Source of the DNA: Micavibrio sp.
GTDB lineage: Bacteria; Pseudomonadota; Alphaproteobacteria; Micavibrionales; Micavibrionaceae
DNA: 56,312 nt
Direction: 5' to 3'
NCBI GenBank assembly: GCA_012960155.1
Contig: DUBU01000019.1
Location: forward strand, 34,849 to 91,160
Shown piece by piece: positions 34,624-42,242 of this stretch. Every line of letters begins with the position of its first letter. Within the stretch, counting starts at the first letter, position 1. The notes beneath the pieces were generated by a model. The model was not told the origin of the DNA and searched no databases. It worked only from the letters and a program-made list of their open reading frames with translations. Position numbers and translations under genes: made by a program.

Positions 34624-34649
34624 GGAACTCGCCCCCATATGTATTAGTT
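34624..34649 (+). promoter_or_regulatory. EcfG-like promoter upstream of the DUF4168 gene
   Basis: GGAAC (34624-34628), 17 nt, then AGTT (34646-34649) matches GGAAC-N17-CGTT except for one base. It lies 40 nt before the ATG at 34689, an ordinary distance for a promoter with a short leader. Confidence 0.5.
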
Positions 34650-34688
34650 GTGTTCGTGTAAACCCACACAAACCCAAAGGAGCTTAAT

Positions 34689-35087
34689 ATGCTTTCAATG
34701 GAAAAAACATTTCTAACTACTGCGTTCACTTTAGGCCTGCTCTGCGCTAGCGGCATAACAACAGCGGCACTGGCACAAGATGCCAACGTGCAAACCCAAA
34801 CCGAAGTGGAAGTAGAAGCACAAACAAATATGCAGCCTACGCCTGCACAGCTGGAAGAATTTGCAGAGGCCGAGTCATCTGTTCGTGACCTGCACGCAGA
34901 ATTGAAAGCAGAAGCACAAACAATCGAGACGGAAGAAGAAGCGCAAGCATTCCGCGTAAAAATCAACAACGAAACCGTGGCCGCAATTCAGGATACAGGC
35001 ATGAGTGTTGAAGAATACAAACAGATTGCAATGGCACTGCAAGACAATCCTGAACTAAAGCAAAAATATATCGCCAAATATCACTAA
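34689..35087 (+). CDS. Exported DUF4168-type protein
   Basis: This 132-aa protein has a Sec signal peptide (residues 1-29, cleavage likely after TAALA in ALAQDA). The mature part is acidic and helical. It contains the pattern AQLEEFAEAESSVRDLHAEL and, near the end, DTGMSVEEYKQIAMALQDN followed by QKYIAKY, which fits the DUF4168 family. Function in that family is unknown. AAAGGAG lies 7 nt before the ATG. It has its own EcfG-like promoter and a good intrinsic terminator, so it is a single-gene unit, probably stress-induced and periplasmic. Confidence 0.75.
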   Translation: MLSMEKTFLTTAFTLGLLCASGITTAALAQDANVQTQTEVEVEAQTNMQPTPAQLEEFAEAESSVRDLHAELKAEAQTIETEEEAQAFRVKINNETVAAIQDTGMSVEEYKQIAMALQDNPELKQKYIAKYH

Positions 35088-35108
35088 GATATTCAGCACA
35101 AAATAATG

Positions 35109-35136
35109 AAGGACGGGCATAATGTCCGTCCTTTTT
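35109..35136 (+). terminator. Intrinsic terminator of the DUF4168 gene
   Basis: AAGGACGGGCA pairs with TGTCCGTCCTT around a TAA loop (11 bp with one G-T), and the right arm runs into five T ending at 35136. It is 22 nt past the stop and just before the tRNA gene. Confidence 0.85.
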
Positions 35137-35153
35137 GTATGCAAAATCTGAAA

Positions 35154-35230
35154 TGGCGCGCCCTGCAGGATTCGAACCTGCGGCCTTTGGCTCCGGAAAC
35201 CAACGCTCTATCCAACTGAGCTAAGGGCGC
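35154..35230 (-). tRNA. tRNA-Arg, anticodon CCG
   Basis: A full cloverleaf reads on the minus strand: acceptor stem GCGCCCT/AGGGCGC, D arm GCTC-AGTTGGATA-GAGC, anticodon arm TTGGT-TTCCGGA-GCCAA with CCG as anticodon, T arm GCAGG-TTCGAAT-CCTGC, discriminator G and an encoded CCA (complement of 35154-35156). It would read CGG codons. No integrase or direct-repeat attachment site is visible beside it. Confidence 0.96.
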
Positions 35231-35279
35231 ATGCAGTTTTTACAGATACCAGAAACCCTTATCAGTCGCAATAAAGGCT

Positions 35280-36215
35280 TTACGCACGCTTAGAGGTCAA
35301 CTGCAAGAATACGTCTTCAAGATCACTCTCATCTGTCGAAATATCAACAATACTATAGCCAGTGTCCTGAATAGCAGAAAGCATTTGTCCCACTGCTTCT
35401 TCATGCGGACTGTAAGAGCATTTAATAGAGCGGCGCCCCTGTTTTTGCGGCTTGAAGCCCTCTAGACCAGCAGGAATATCTTTGAATTCCTTATCAAGAC
35501 GGAATGTAATTTCCTTCTGATCAATGCGAGACAGAAGCGTTTCTTTTTCTTCGCAGGCGACGATTTCACCATGATTGATAATGGCGATGTAATCACACAG
35601 CTCCTCGGCTTCTTCCAGATAATGCGTAGTCAGCAAGACCGTCACGCCTTGCTTGTTCAGCGCCTTCACATTGGCCCATAGCTCTTTACGAAGTTCGATA
35701 TCAACGCCCGCTGTCGGCTCATCCAACACAAGAATCGGCGGTGTATGCACCATAGCCTTGGCCACCATCAAACGGCGACGCATACCACCGGACAAAGAAC
35801 GCGTGTAGGATTCCGCTTGTTCTTCAAGGCCGACAAGCTTCAAAAGCTCCATCGTACGAATTTCGTTTTTCGGCACGCCATACAAGCCAGCCTGAATATC
35901 CAGCAAACCGCGCGGCGTAAAAAACGGGTCGTAATTGATTTCCTGTGGCACAACACCGATCGAGGACTTGGCTTGACGTACATTCTTGTCGATATCATTA
36001 CCCCAGATCGACACATTGCCCGATGTTTTCATCACCAGACCCGCCATGATGTTAATAATCGTCGACTTTCCGGCGCCATTAGGACCCAAAAGACCGAATA
36101 TCGATCCTTTAGGAATTTCCAAATCTACGCTTTTAAGGGCAACTTTTTCCTTGGCTTTACCGCTTGCTTTGTATGTCTTATTCAAACCGCGGATTTCAAT
36201 AGCATTTTCTGACAT
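35280..36215 (-). CDS. ABC-2-type transporter ATP-binding protein
   Basis: The 311-aa protein is a canonical ABC ATPase: Walker A GPNGAGKST (near 42), Q-loop IGVVPQEINYD, signature LSGGMRRRL (near 142), Walker B ILVLDEPTAGVD (near 160) and H-loop LLTTHYLEEAEELCDY. The C-terminal 80 residues form the accessory domain seen in DrrA/CcmA-like exporters (ending DLEDVFLQLT). Its membrane partner is not adjacent: the next gene downstream is a tRNA and upstream is a hydrolase. It probably works with an ABC-2 permease encoded elsewhere. The substrate cannot be inferred. Confidence 0.9.
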   Translation of the reverse strand: MSENAIEIRGLNKTYKASGKAKEKVALKSVDLEIPKGSIFGLLGPNGAGKSTIINIMAGLVMKTSGNVSIWGNDIDKNVRQAKSSIGVVPQEINYDPFFTPRGLLDIQAGLYGVPKNEIRTMELLKLVGLEEQAESYTRSLSGGMRRRLMVAKAMVHTPPILVLDEPTAGVDIELRKELWANVKALNKQGVTVLLTTHYLEEAEELCDYIAIINHGEIVACEEKETLLSRIDQKEITFRLDKEFKDIPAGLEGFKPQKQGRRSIKCSYSPHEEAVGQMLSAIQDTGYSIVDISTDESDLEDVFLQLTSKRA

Positions 36216-36226
36216 TCTAATTCGTC

Positions 36227-37174
36227 CTAGCCGACTGTAATATTTGCTTCGTCCCCTAGATATGTAGCAAAGCCGCCTTCGGTCAACCAGTCTTTTGCGC
36301 GCTGATCACCTTTTAAATACCATTCCCAATACGCTAGCGAGCTGATCTTGATGATTTCTTCGTGAATTTTACGTTTAGGATATGTATCAAGTTTACCCCG
36401 GCTACCGGTGAAAACCATGTGATCACCGCCTTCTAGGATCATCAGCATTTTCTCATCCGCACCCGCTTTTTCGTAAACAGGCAAACGGTATGTATAATCA
36501 AAATGCTCCACGGGACTATCGTCTGCTGTGCCCGTCATATACAGCATCGGCAGGCTGATCGTGCCATACACCTTCTCAGGATCTTCATCGGTCAGATGCC
36601 CCATCGGCACAAAGCTATATAAAATACCTGCTTTAAAGCGATCTTCCTGAATCTGCTCCAGCACGCCATCTTCATTCGGGAACATCATCCCTGCCATAAC
36701 CTGCGTGGTCAGCGCGCCGAAGGAATGCCCGCACATCCCCATGACATCAAGGTTCATATGCTCGCCAATTTCAGAATTTGCAGCCTTGTATTGCTCAAGA
36801 CAATCCAGCAAAAACGGAATATCACGGAAACGATCAAGTGAAGCACTGCGTGGAATATGCGCCTTACGAATGACATCCCAAGGGTGCCCTGGCTTGCCTT
36901 CCCAAAGCCCTGTATCAGTACCTGCGTGTTGGGAATGCACAACAACATAACCGTTCGAGGCAATAAAGCGTGCCAGAAACGCCGCACCATCGCGACTGCC
37001 GCCAAGGCCGTGAGACCAGACAATGACAGGCAAATCCGTCATATCATGATTTACAGGATAATAAATCTTGTAAGGAACCACGCGATCATTACGATCAGCG
37101 TCCACAAACTCGCCCTTTTTAATCAGGACGCGATGAGGCTCATGGTCGGGATCGACATCGTCACGCCAGAACAT
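36227..37174 (-). CDS. Alpha/beta hydrolase (dienelactone hydrolase/PAF-acetylhydrolase type)
   Basis: The 315-aa protein has the oxyanion-region motif PVIVWSHGLGGSRDG (near 50-63), the nucleophile elbow GHSFGA (Ser near 149), a likely Asp in LYMTGTADDSPVEH and a His in LEGGDHMVF. It lacks a signal peptide, so it is cytosolic. The N-terminal layout resembles predicted dienelactone hydrolases and platelet-activating-factor acetylhydrolase-like enzymes; the ester substrate is unknown. It lies 14 nt downstream of sspB and 11 nt upstream of the ABC ATPase gene and is probably cotranscribed with both. Confidence 0.85.
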   Translation of the reverse strand: MFWRDDVDPDHEPHRVLIKKGEFVDADRNDRVVPYKIYYPVNHDMTDLPVIVWSHGLGGSRDGAAFLARFIASNGYVVVHSQHAGTDTGLWEGKPGHPWDVIRKAHIPRSASLDRFRDIPFLLDCLEQYKAANSEIGEHMNLDVMGMCGHSFGALTTQVMAGMMFPNEDGVLEQIQEDRFKAGILYSFVPMGHLTDEDPEKVYGTISLPMLYMTGTADDSPVEHFDYTYRLPVYEKAGADEKMLMILEGGDHMVFTGSRGKLDTYPKRKIHEEIIKISSLAYWEWYLKGDQRAKDWLTEGGFATYLGDEANITVG

Positions 37175-37188
37175 GCAATAATCCTTGC

Positions 37189-37689
37189 TTAGTCTTTTTT
37201 ACGGAATTGGTCGAGAGATACGACTTCGCCGCTCTTATCATCTTTCGGCTTATCATCATCACTGCCGTCTTCATCATCCAACTCGTCCAGCAGGCCTTCA
37301 GGATCAAAATCAGGTCCTTCTTCACCAGTAGGCTGGAATTGCAGTGCGAAGTTCACAGCGGGATCCGCAAAGATCGTTATAGCACCCAGCGGTACCACCA
37401 GATTTTCGGGAACATTGTTAAATGACAACGTTACAGACATCTTGTCTTTATCAACATCCAGATCATAGAACTGGTATTGCAACACGATCGTCATCTCTCC
37501 CGGGTAGCGGTAGCGCAAATAATCAGGGATCTGCACACCAGGGTAATCTGTCATAAACGTGATGTAGAAATGGTGATCACCGGGAAGACCATCGGCCTTC
37601 ACCTCTTCAACAGCTTTACGAACAACCCCGCGCAGGGCCTGTTCAACCATTCTGTCGTAGCGCAAAATATCATCGTCTTCGTCGGTCAT
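37189..37689 (-). CDS. sspB: SspB-type ClpXP adaptor (alpha class)
   Basis: The 166-aa protein matches alphaproteobacterial SspB: a helical start (RYDRMVEQALRGVVRKAVEE), the tag-binding core FYITFMTDYPGVQIPDYLRYRYPGEM... (residues 40-70), VTLSFNNVPENLVVPLGAI near 85-103 and FADPAVNFALQF, followed by an acidic flexible linker (FDPEGLLDELDDEDG) and the terminal ClpX-binding tail ending VVSLDQFRKKD. SspB tethers ssrA-tagged proteins to ClpXP. The gene for the tag itself, ssrA, is 1.2 kb away in this window. It heads a minus-strand group with the hydrolase and ABC ATPase genes. Confidence 0.9.
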   Translation of the reverse strand: MTDEDDDILRYDRMVEQALRGVVRKAVEEVKADGLPGDHHFYITFMTDYPGVQIPDYLRYRYPGEMTIVLQYQFYDLDVDKDKMSVTLSFNNVPENLVVPLGAITIFADPAVNFALQFQPTGEEGPDFDPEGLLDELDDEDGSDDDKPKDDKSGEVVSLDQFRKKD

Positions 37690-37883
37690 ATCTTCATTCT
37701 ATGCTGATTTGGCGTCTCGGACAAGTCGCCGCGGATTTAAGGAATACACTTCAAGGTAAAACGAACGTCTCACCGTGCGATAGATAATGATTCGCACATC
37801 CGAGTCAGTGTAATCCATCCTTCTTTGCATTATGCGCATATTTAACTGTGGAAAAAAATAAGCGACTTCTGATATAAGTGCGC

Positions 37884-38771
37884 ATGTTTACGAGTATGAC
37901 CGACACCCAAAAGGGTATTTTTCTAGCCATTATCTCATTCACAGCGTTCTCGTTCGGCGATGTGTTCATGAAATATTTAGGCCAGTTCTATTCACCGACA
38001 ACGATTGCATTCTTTATCGCAGCCTATGTCCTGACCTTTCTGACCATCCTGAATAAAAAGATGGGCGGTTTTACGGCAACACTCAAAACTTCCAAATGGA
38101 AACTGCATCTGGTGCGAGCCCTGTGCTTTGCCCTTGAGTTTTTGCTGATCATTTACGGCTTTTCAAACCTGCCGATGGCCGTCAGCTACGCCCTAATTTT
38201 CTTGGCGCCTTTTATCGCACCGCTGATTTCTATCCCGTTACTCGGCATAAAACCGACAAGACAGCAATGGGTTGCCATCGCCATCGGCTTTATCGGCGTT
38301 CTGATCATTCTAAGACCGGGATTTGTCCCGCTAAGCCTGCCTGCCATCGGCCTGTTAATCGGTGCTTTTTTCTTCGCTGCAGGCAATGTACTGGTCAGAA
38401 AAATCGAAGACGGCAAACAAACATTGCTATCTTGGGCCTTCTACGTCGAAGCGGTTACGGTACTCATCACAGGCGCGGTGTACGTGTCCAATCCAGAGCC
38501 TGTTACACTTTCCCATCTGGCAATTTTATGCGGAACAGCCGCCTTCTTTATGGTCGGACTTTTATCAATAAGCAAAGCATTCTTACTCGCAGAACCCGCA
38601 GATGCTGCGCCATTTCAATATATCCAGATATTATGGGGAATACTTTTTGGCTACTTGATATTCGGTGACATCCCCGACCAATGGACTTTAATCGGTGGCA
38701 CTGTCATCATCGGCACAGGCATCTGGCTTGTACGTCACCAAAAACGCCCCGTCATCAAAGATAATTTGTAA
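37884..38771 (+). CDS. EamA/DMT-family drug/metabolite transporter
   Basis: The protein (295 aa from ATG 37884) has ten predicted membrane helices arranged as two EamA repeats (for example IFLAIISFTAFSFGDVF at the start and LIGGTVIIGTGIWLV at the end), with the usual GxxxPxxR region GIKPTRQQWVAIAIGFIGVL. It likely exports a small metabolite; the substrate is not predictable. The start is uncertain: GTG 37878, ATG 37884 and ATG 37896 are in frame and none has a clear Shine-Dalgarno. A TATAAG box at 37873-37878 would place transcription start at the ATG, suggesting a leaderless mRNA. Confidence 0.85.
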   Translation: MFTSMTDTQKGIFLAIISFTAFSFGDVFMKYLGQFYSPTTIAFFIAAYVLTFLTILNKKMGGFTATLKTSKWKLHLVRALCFALEFLLIIYGFSNLPMAVSYALIFLAPFIAPLISIPLLGIKPTRQQWVAIAIGFIGVLIILRPGFVPLSLPAIGLLIGAFFFAAGNVLVRKIEDGKQTLLSWAFYVEAVTVLITGAVYVSNPEPVTLSHLAILCGTAAFFMVGLLSISKAFLLAEPADAAPFQYIQILWGILFGYLIFGDIPDQWTLIGGTVIIGTGIWLVRHQKRPVIKDNL

Positions 38772-38805
38772 AAATCAGATACAGATCAGATTATTTTCTA
38801 GGACT

Positions 38806-38883
38806 ATTTTATTCTGAGCAGGCATGACGAGCGACGCGTATAATACATACGCGAGCAAGGAAATAACGCACTCAGAATGAAAT
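38806..38883. repeat. Nested palindrome (possible cruciform or mobile palindromic element)
   Basis: An outer 13-bp inverted repeat (38806-38818 with 38871-38883, core ATTCTGAG/CTCAGAAT) encloses an inner perfect 7-bp repeat CGCGTAT-aatac-ATACGCG (38835-38853). It lies between the 3' ends of the EamA gene and the tmRNA. It may be a bidirectional terminator or a dispersed palindromic repeat. It does not encode a protein. Confidence 0.55.
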
Positions 38884-38901
38884 AAGACAGAAAAGAAAAA
38901 T

Positions 38902-39255
38902 GGCGGTGTTCTGTTGCTAGGTACCGCCGACCCCCACCAAATCTAGGTCAATAGAAGAGGAATTGATTTGCAGTTAATAACTACCTAATAAATTAGGCAG
39001 CGATAGCAACGAGTCCGTTGTTATCATTGGCTGCGACTTTAAAGTTGTCATTTGCAACTATAATATAGCCCGATATCGGTGGTACCATGCCGGATGCAGA
39101 CTTTCTCTTTACCACGCGTGTCGATCCTGTTTCGGCCCCGCCGTCAGTGACTAAGTATTTGATAAATAATCACTAATGGTGGAGCCGCCGGGTACTGCCC
39201 CCGGGTCCACAACGCTTATTCCAAAACGCGTTTAGCATCATAGTCAACCAAAGGC
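38902..39255 (-). ncRNA. ssrA: Permuted two-piece tmRNA (alpha type)
   Basis: On the minus strand the acceptor piece comes first and ends with CCGGCGGCTCCACCA at 39177, with T-stem CCGGG/CCCGG. A 37-nt spacer (39176-39140) follows, then the coding piece starting GGGGCCGAAACAGG at 39139. GGGGCCG pairs with CGGCTCC to close the split acceptor stem. The tag frame starts at GCA near 39055 and reads ANDNFKVA ANDNNGLVAIAA and TAA. The stop sits next to a CCTAA/TTAGG hairpin. The 3' end is the GGCGGT/ACCGCC stem followed by ATTTTTC. It releases stalled ribosomes and tags their peptides. Outer ends are approximate. Confidence 0.93.
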
Positions 39256-39266
39256 TGACAATAATG

Positions 39267-39295
39267 ATTATAGGGCACTATCCCCGTGTTTTCAA
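39267..39295 (-). promoter_or_regulatory. Strong sigma-70 promoter of ssrA
   Basis: On the minus strand TTGAAA (39295-39290), exactly 17 nt, then TATAAT (39272-39267). Transcription would begin near 39260, just before the acceptor piece of the tmRNA. Confidence 0.85.
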
Positions 39296-39320
39296 TGAAA
39301 AGCAGTTATATAAGGCCGTT

Positions 39321-40049
39321 TTAAAGCTCTAAATCTTTGCCGTAAAAAGGCGGACGCAGCGTTAATCCGACAAAATCACAGACGTGACCCCATGTTTGTT
39401 CATGAGAAAGCGCAATCAGCTTAGCGCCCGCATCCATTAAATGCTCTGCCTCATGATCACAACGATGCTGCTCTCCAACAAAGCCGATAACAGTCATACC
39501 CGCAGCCACCCCCGCCTCGGTGCCTGTCTGACTATCCTCGACAACAAGACAGTCTTCGGGCTTTACGCCGAACAATTTAGCCGCGTCCAGATACATATCA
39601 GGCGCCGGCTTGGGATTATCGACATGATCTTTAGAGAAAATATACGGCATAAAATCATCATACAGCCCTGTCGCGCGCAGCTTTTGTATCAGCTCTGTCG
39701 CGCCGCTATTGGAACACACGGCATACGGAATATTGTTATCGCGCAAATGCTGTAACAGCTCTCTAATACCTTCAATAGCCTGCGCCTCACGCAAAAATGT
39801 CTCGGTCAGAGCATTCCAGAGATCAGGCCCGAATTCCTCAGGTAGTTCATAGCCTTTACGTTCTAAGAAATCAGCGCGCACAGTCTCAATACACTTATTC
39901 TGCGGCACACCAGAGACTAGCTCGGTATACTCTTCACGCGTATAACCAAAATCATATTCGGCAAGTTTTTCACACAAAATGCGGAAACCGATTTCCTCGG
40001 TATTGATAAGCACGCCATCACAGTCGAATAATACGGCTTTTCTGGACAT
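39321..40049 (-). CDS. HAD-superfamily phosphatase, beta-phosphoglucomutase-like
   Basis: The 242-aa protein has HAD motif I FDCDGVLIN (residues 7-15, DxD), motif II YAVCSNSGAT (near 108), a conserved Lys in FSKDHVDNPKPAPD (near 142) and motif III CLVVEDSQTGTEAG (near 163). A helical cap of the phosphoglycolate phosphatase/pgmB type lies between I and II. It should dephosphorylate a small phosphorylated metabolite. The start is placed at 40049 (MSRKAVLF) since GGGAG lies upstream of it; an in-frame upstream ATG at 40085 would add 12 residues. The strong ssrA promoter lies just past its stop codon. Confidence 0.87.
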   Translation of the reverse strand: MSRKAVLFDCDGVLINTEEIGFRILCEKLAEYDFGYTREEYTELVSGVPQNKCIETVRADFLERKGYELPEEFGPDLWNALTETFLREAQAIEGIRELLQHLRDNNIPYAVCSNSGATELIQKLRATGLYDDFMPYIFSKDHVDNPKPAPDMYLDAAKLFGVKPEDCLVVEDSQTGTEAGVAAGMTVIGFVGEQHRCDHEAEHLMDAGAKLIALSHEQTWGHVCDFVGLTLRPPFYGKDLEL

Positions 40050-40082
40050 TGTTTTCTCCCTGATCTTTTGCGCTACATTAAG

Positions 40083-40150
40083 CATTTATCCCCAAGCGTG
40101 GCAAGAAATTCATTTATCCCAACTTGGAATCGCGCCGATCAATCTATAAT
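40083..40150 (+). promoter_or_regulatory. Promoter of thyA with upstream direct repeats
   Basis: TATAAT at 40145-40150 has TTGGAA at 40124-40129, a short 15-nt spacing. CATTTATCCC occurs twice, at 40083-40092 and 40111-40120, 28 bp apart. These direct repeats could bind a regulator controlling thyA and the divergent HAD gene. Confidence 0.45.
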
Positions 40151-40194
40151 GATTAAAAATACCACATCAAAATTTATCGGAATAGCGGAAGCAA

Positions 40195-41046
40195 ATGAGA
40201 CAATATCTGGATTTATGCCAAAGAATCGTGGACGAAGGCGTTTGGGTTGATAACGAACGCACAGGCAAACGCTGCCTGACCGTGATCAATGCCGATTTGA
40301 CCTATGATGTCGGCGGCGGCGAATTTCCGCTGGTGACAACACGCAAAAGCTTCTACAAATCCGCAATTGCAGAGATGATCGGCTATATCCGCGGTTACGA
40401 TAACGCCGCCGATTTCCGCAAAATCGGCACTAAAACATGGGACGCCAACGCCAATGAAAACGAAGACTGGCTGGCGAACCCGCACCGCAAAGGCGAAGAT
40501 GATTGCGGCTTTATTTACGGCAAAATCGGCCGTAACTTCCCCAAACCTGACGGCGGCAGCATAGACCTGCTGCGTAAGATCGTCGATGACCTCTCACAAG
40601 GCAAAGATGATCGCGGCGAGATTTACACCTTCTATCACCCCGGTGCATTTCATATGGGATGCTTGCGCCCGTGTATGTACAACCACCATTTTTCGCTGCT
40701 CGGCGATACGCTGTACCTGAACAGCACCCAGCGCAGCTGTGACGTGCCGCTCGGCCTGAATTTCAATATGGTGCAAGTGTACTTCTTCCTTGCCATCATG
40801 GCGCAGATCACAGGCCATAAGGCAGGCACGGCGTATCACAAAATCGTCAACGCCCATATCTATGAGGACCAGCTGGATCTGATGGTGAATGAGCAGCTAA
40901 AACGCGAACCGTTTCCCGCCCCGAAATTGATTATCAACCCCGATATCAAAACGCTGGAAGATCTGGAAACATGGGTCACAATGGATGACTTCGACATTGA
41001 AGGCTATGAGCACCACCCGCCGATTAGATATCCGTTTTCCGTTTAA
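40195..41046 (+). CDS. thyA: Thymidylate synthase, divergent ThyA
   Basis: The 283-aa protein aligns along its length to Thy[29 protein letters not shown], the active-site Cys in [11 protein letters not shown] (near 161), the dUMP-binding [15 protein letters not shown] (near 179-193, with the Asn that favours uracil over cytosine) and [19 protein letters not shown] at the end. It makes dTMP from dUMP using methylene-tetrahydrofolate. Odd points: the paired phosphate-binding arginines (RR in E. coli, 126-127) read RG here, and the residue after the active Cys is Met instead of His. DHFR and a FolB-like gene follow within 2 kb, giving the folate link. Confidence 0.92.
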   Translation: MRQYLDLCQRIVDEGVWVDNERTGKRCLTVINADLTYDVGGGEFPLVTTRKSFYKSAIAEMIGYIRGYDNAADFRKIGTKTWDANANENEDWLANPHRKGEDDCGFIYGKIGRNFPKPDGGSIDLLRKIVDDLSQGKDDRGEIYTFYHPGAFHMGCLRPCMYNHHFSLLGDTLYLNSTQRSCDVPLGLNFNMVQVYFFLAIMAQITGHKAGTAYHKIVNAHIYEDQLDLMVNEQLKREPFPAPKLIINPDIKTLEDLETWVTMDDFDIEGYEHHPPIRYPFSV

Positions 41047-41083
41047 ATTTGCATTTTCAGGATAAGGCCACTTATAAAGCAAT

Positions 41084-41746
41084 ATGCTAACCGACGCTTT
41101 TAACTTTAGTGCCTCTGACCGCGCTTTCATTGAACAAATGGATGTGCGCTTCCCGCATTTAATCAGCGCCTTTAACGAAGCTGCCGCGATCCCTGCAAAA
41201 CAGCGATACAAATGGGCAAGAAAGCGTCTTGAGAATTTACTGCGCGCAGGATACACACGCCACGGCATCCCTGATGACAAAGCAGAAACGGTACGTGAAC
41301 ATATCGATGCCAGCAAAGCGCTTGCAGCCTATTGGGCGCCAAAAGGCATGGATCTGAACCTGATCCTTTTTATGATCGAGATACACGATATCGGCGAAGC
41401 CATTATCGGTGATTTCACACCTAAAGATGATATTACGCGCGAAGAAAAAATGCGTCTGGAACGTCTGGCGGTTGAACTTATTTTCGAAAAAATGGATCCG
41501 TGCCTGAAAGAAATCTGGTTATCATTCGAAGACAAAACTTGTGCCGAAGCGCTAGTAGCGCATGACATTGAAAAAGCGCAATGCCTTTTCAAAGCGCTCG
41601 AATACGAAATAAAAGATAAAGCGCTAAAAGGCACCTTCGATGATTTCTGGGATAATCTTGAAACAAGATGGAGCTCAGACATCGGCCCTAAAATGCACAA
41701 GCACACAAAAAATGCCCGCGACAGGCTAAGAGCTACGCCGCGCTAA
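41084..41746 (+). CDS. HD-domain phosphohydrolase, YfbR/HDDC2-like
   Basis: The 220-aa protein carries HD-superfamily residues: His in VREHIDAS (near 71), the HD pair in IEIHDIGEAIIGDFTP (near 100) and Asp in LVAHDIEKAQ (near 165). The arrangement resembles YfbR-type 5'-deoxynucleotidases, which hydrolyse dNMPs. Its place between thyA and the FolB/DHFR genes supports a role in deoxynucleotide balance. The N-terminal 60 residues are an extension of unknown role. It converges with the FolB-like gene and overlaps it by 14 nt at the 3' ends. Confidence 0.75.
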   Translation: MLTDAFNFSASDRAFIEQMDVRFPHLISAFNEAAAIPAKQRYKWARKRLENLLRAGYTRHGIPDDKAETVREHIDASKALAAYWAPKGMDLNLILFMIEIHDIGEAIIGDFTPKDDITREEKMRLERLAVELIFEKMDPCLKEIWLSFEDKTCAEALVAHDIEKAQCLFKALEYEIKDKALKGTFDDFWDNLETRWSSDIGPKMHKHTKNARDRLRATPR

Positions 41747-42155
41747 GCGATTCAAAATCAGCACGCGTGATATAGGCTTCAACGCCCGCTGTCGCATGAT
41801 CATAAATTTCAGGCTTCATGATACAGGCACGGCACGCAACAACACGCTCATCCTGAAAACACAGCCCCACCAGCTCGCGCAAATAGGTCTCGATCAGCTC
41901 TGTATGCGGACGATCACGCCACGTCGCAATCTGCTGCATAACCAGATCGTAATTCACGATCGTTTCATTGGTTACCGTAAAAACGTAATCCGCCTTATCC
42001 AAAAAAAGTTCAGCCTTAATACGAACAGCCTGCCTGTTCTCCTCACCCTTTTCGTTATCATACAGACCGATAAGCAATCTTTCTTCAATATCGCAAAGCA
42101 TTACCTTCACGTAAGAGTTGATAGGCAGGGTATTAGCATCAAATGCGACAGACAT
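41733..42155 (-). CDS. folB: Dihydroneopterin aldolase-like protein (FolB superfamily)
   Basis: The 140-aa protein reads like a FolB/tunnelling-fold enzyme: VKVMLCDIEERLLIGLYDNEKG, VNYDLVMQQIATW, ELIETYLRELVGLCF and ACIMKPEIYDHATAGVEAYI. FolB converts dihydroneopterin to hydroxymethyl-dihydropterin in folate synthesis. The expected Glu-containing helix (ELIETYLREL) is present. Some positions differ from E. coli FolB, so a related aldolase or epimerase activity is possible. It is divergent from DHFR with an 87-nt gap and overlaps the HD gene at their 3' ends. Confidence 0.72.
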   Translation of the reverse strand: MSVAFDANTLPINSYVKVMLCDIEERLLIGLYDNEKGEENRQAVRIKAELFLDKADYVFTVTNETIVNYDLVMQQIATWRDRPHTELIETYLRELVGLCFQDERVVACRACIMKPEIYDHATAGVEAYITRADFESLSAA

Positions 42156-42242
42156 TTCCTATGGACTTTCCTTGGTTACCAATGGCTTTTTCTACCCCAT
42201 CATTATACAGTTCACAAGGATGATCACGACAGGAATTCAAAG

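Noticed and set aside
35100-35280. Integration site of a mobile element at the tRNA-Arg gene
   Set aside because: No integrase, no repeated tRNA 3' end and no change in base composition are visible beside the tRNA.
35280-36215. Complete ABC exporter operon
   Set aside because: Only the ATPase is present; adjacent genes encode a hydrolase and a tRNA, with no permease.
41796-42242. 149-codon upstream extension of the DHFR frame
   Set aside because: It runs antisense to the FolB-like gene, and conserved DHFR sequence begins exactly at 42243.
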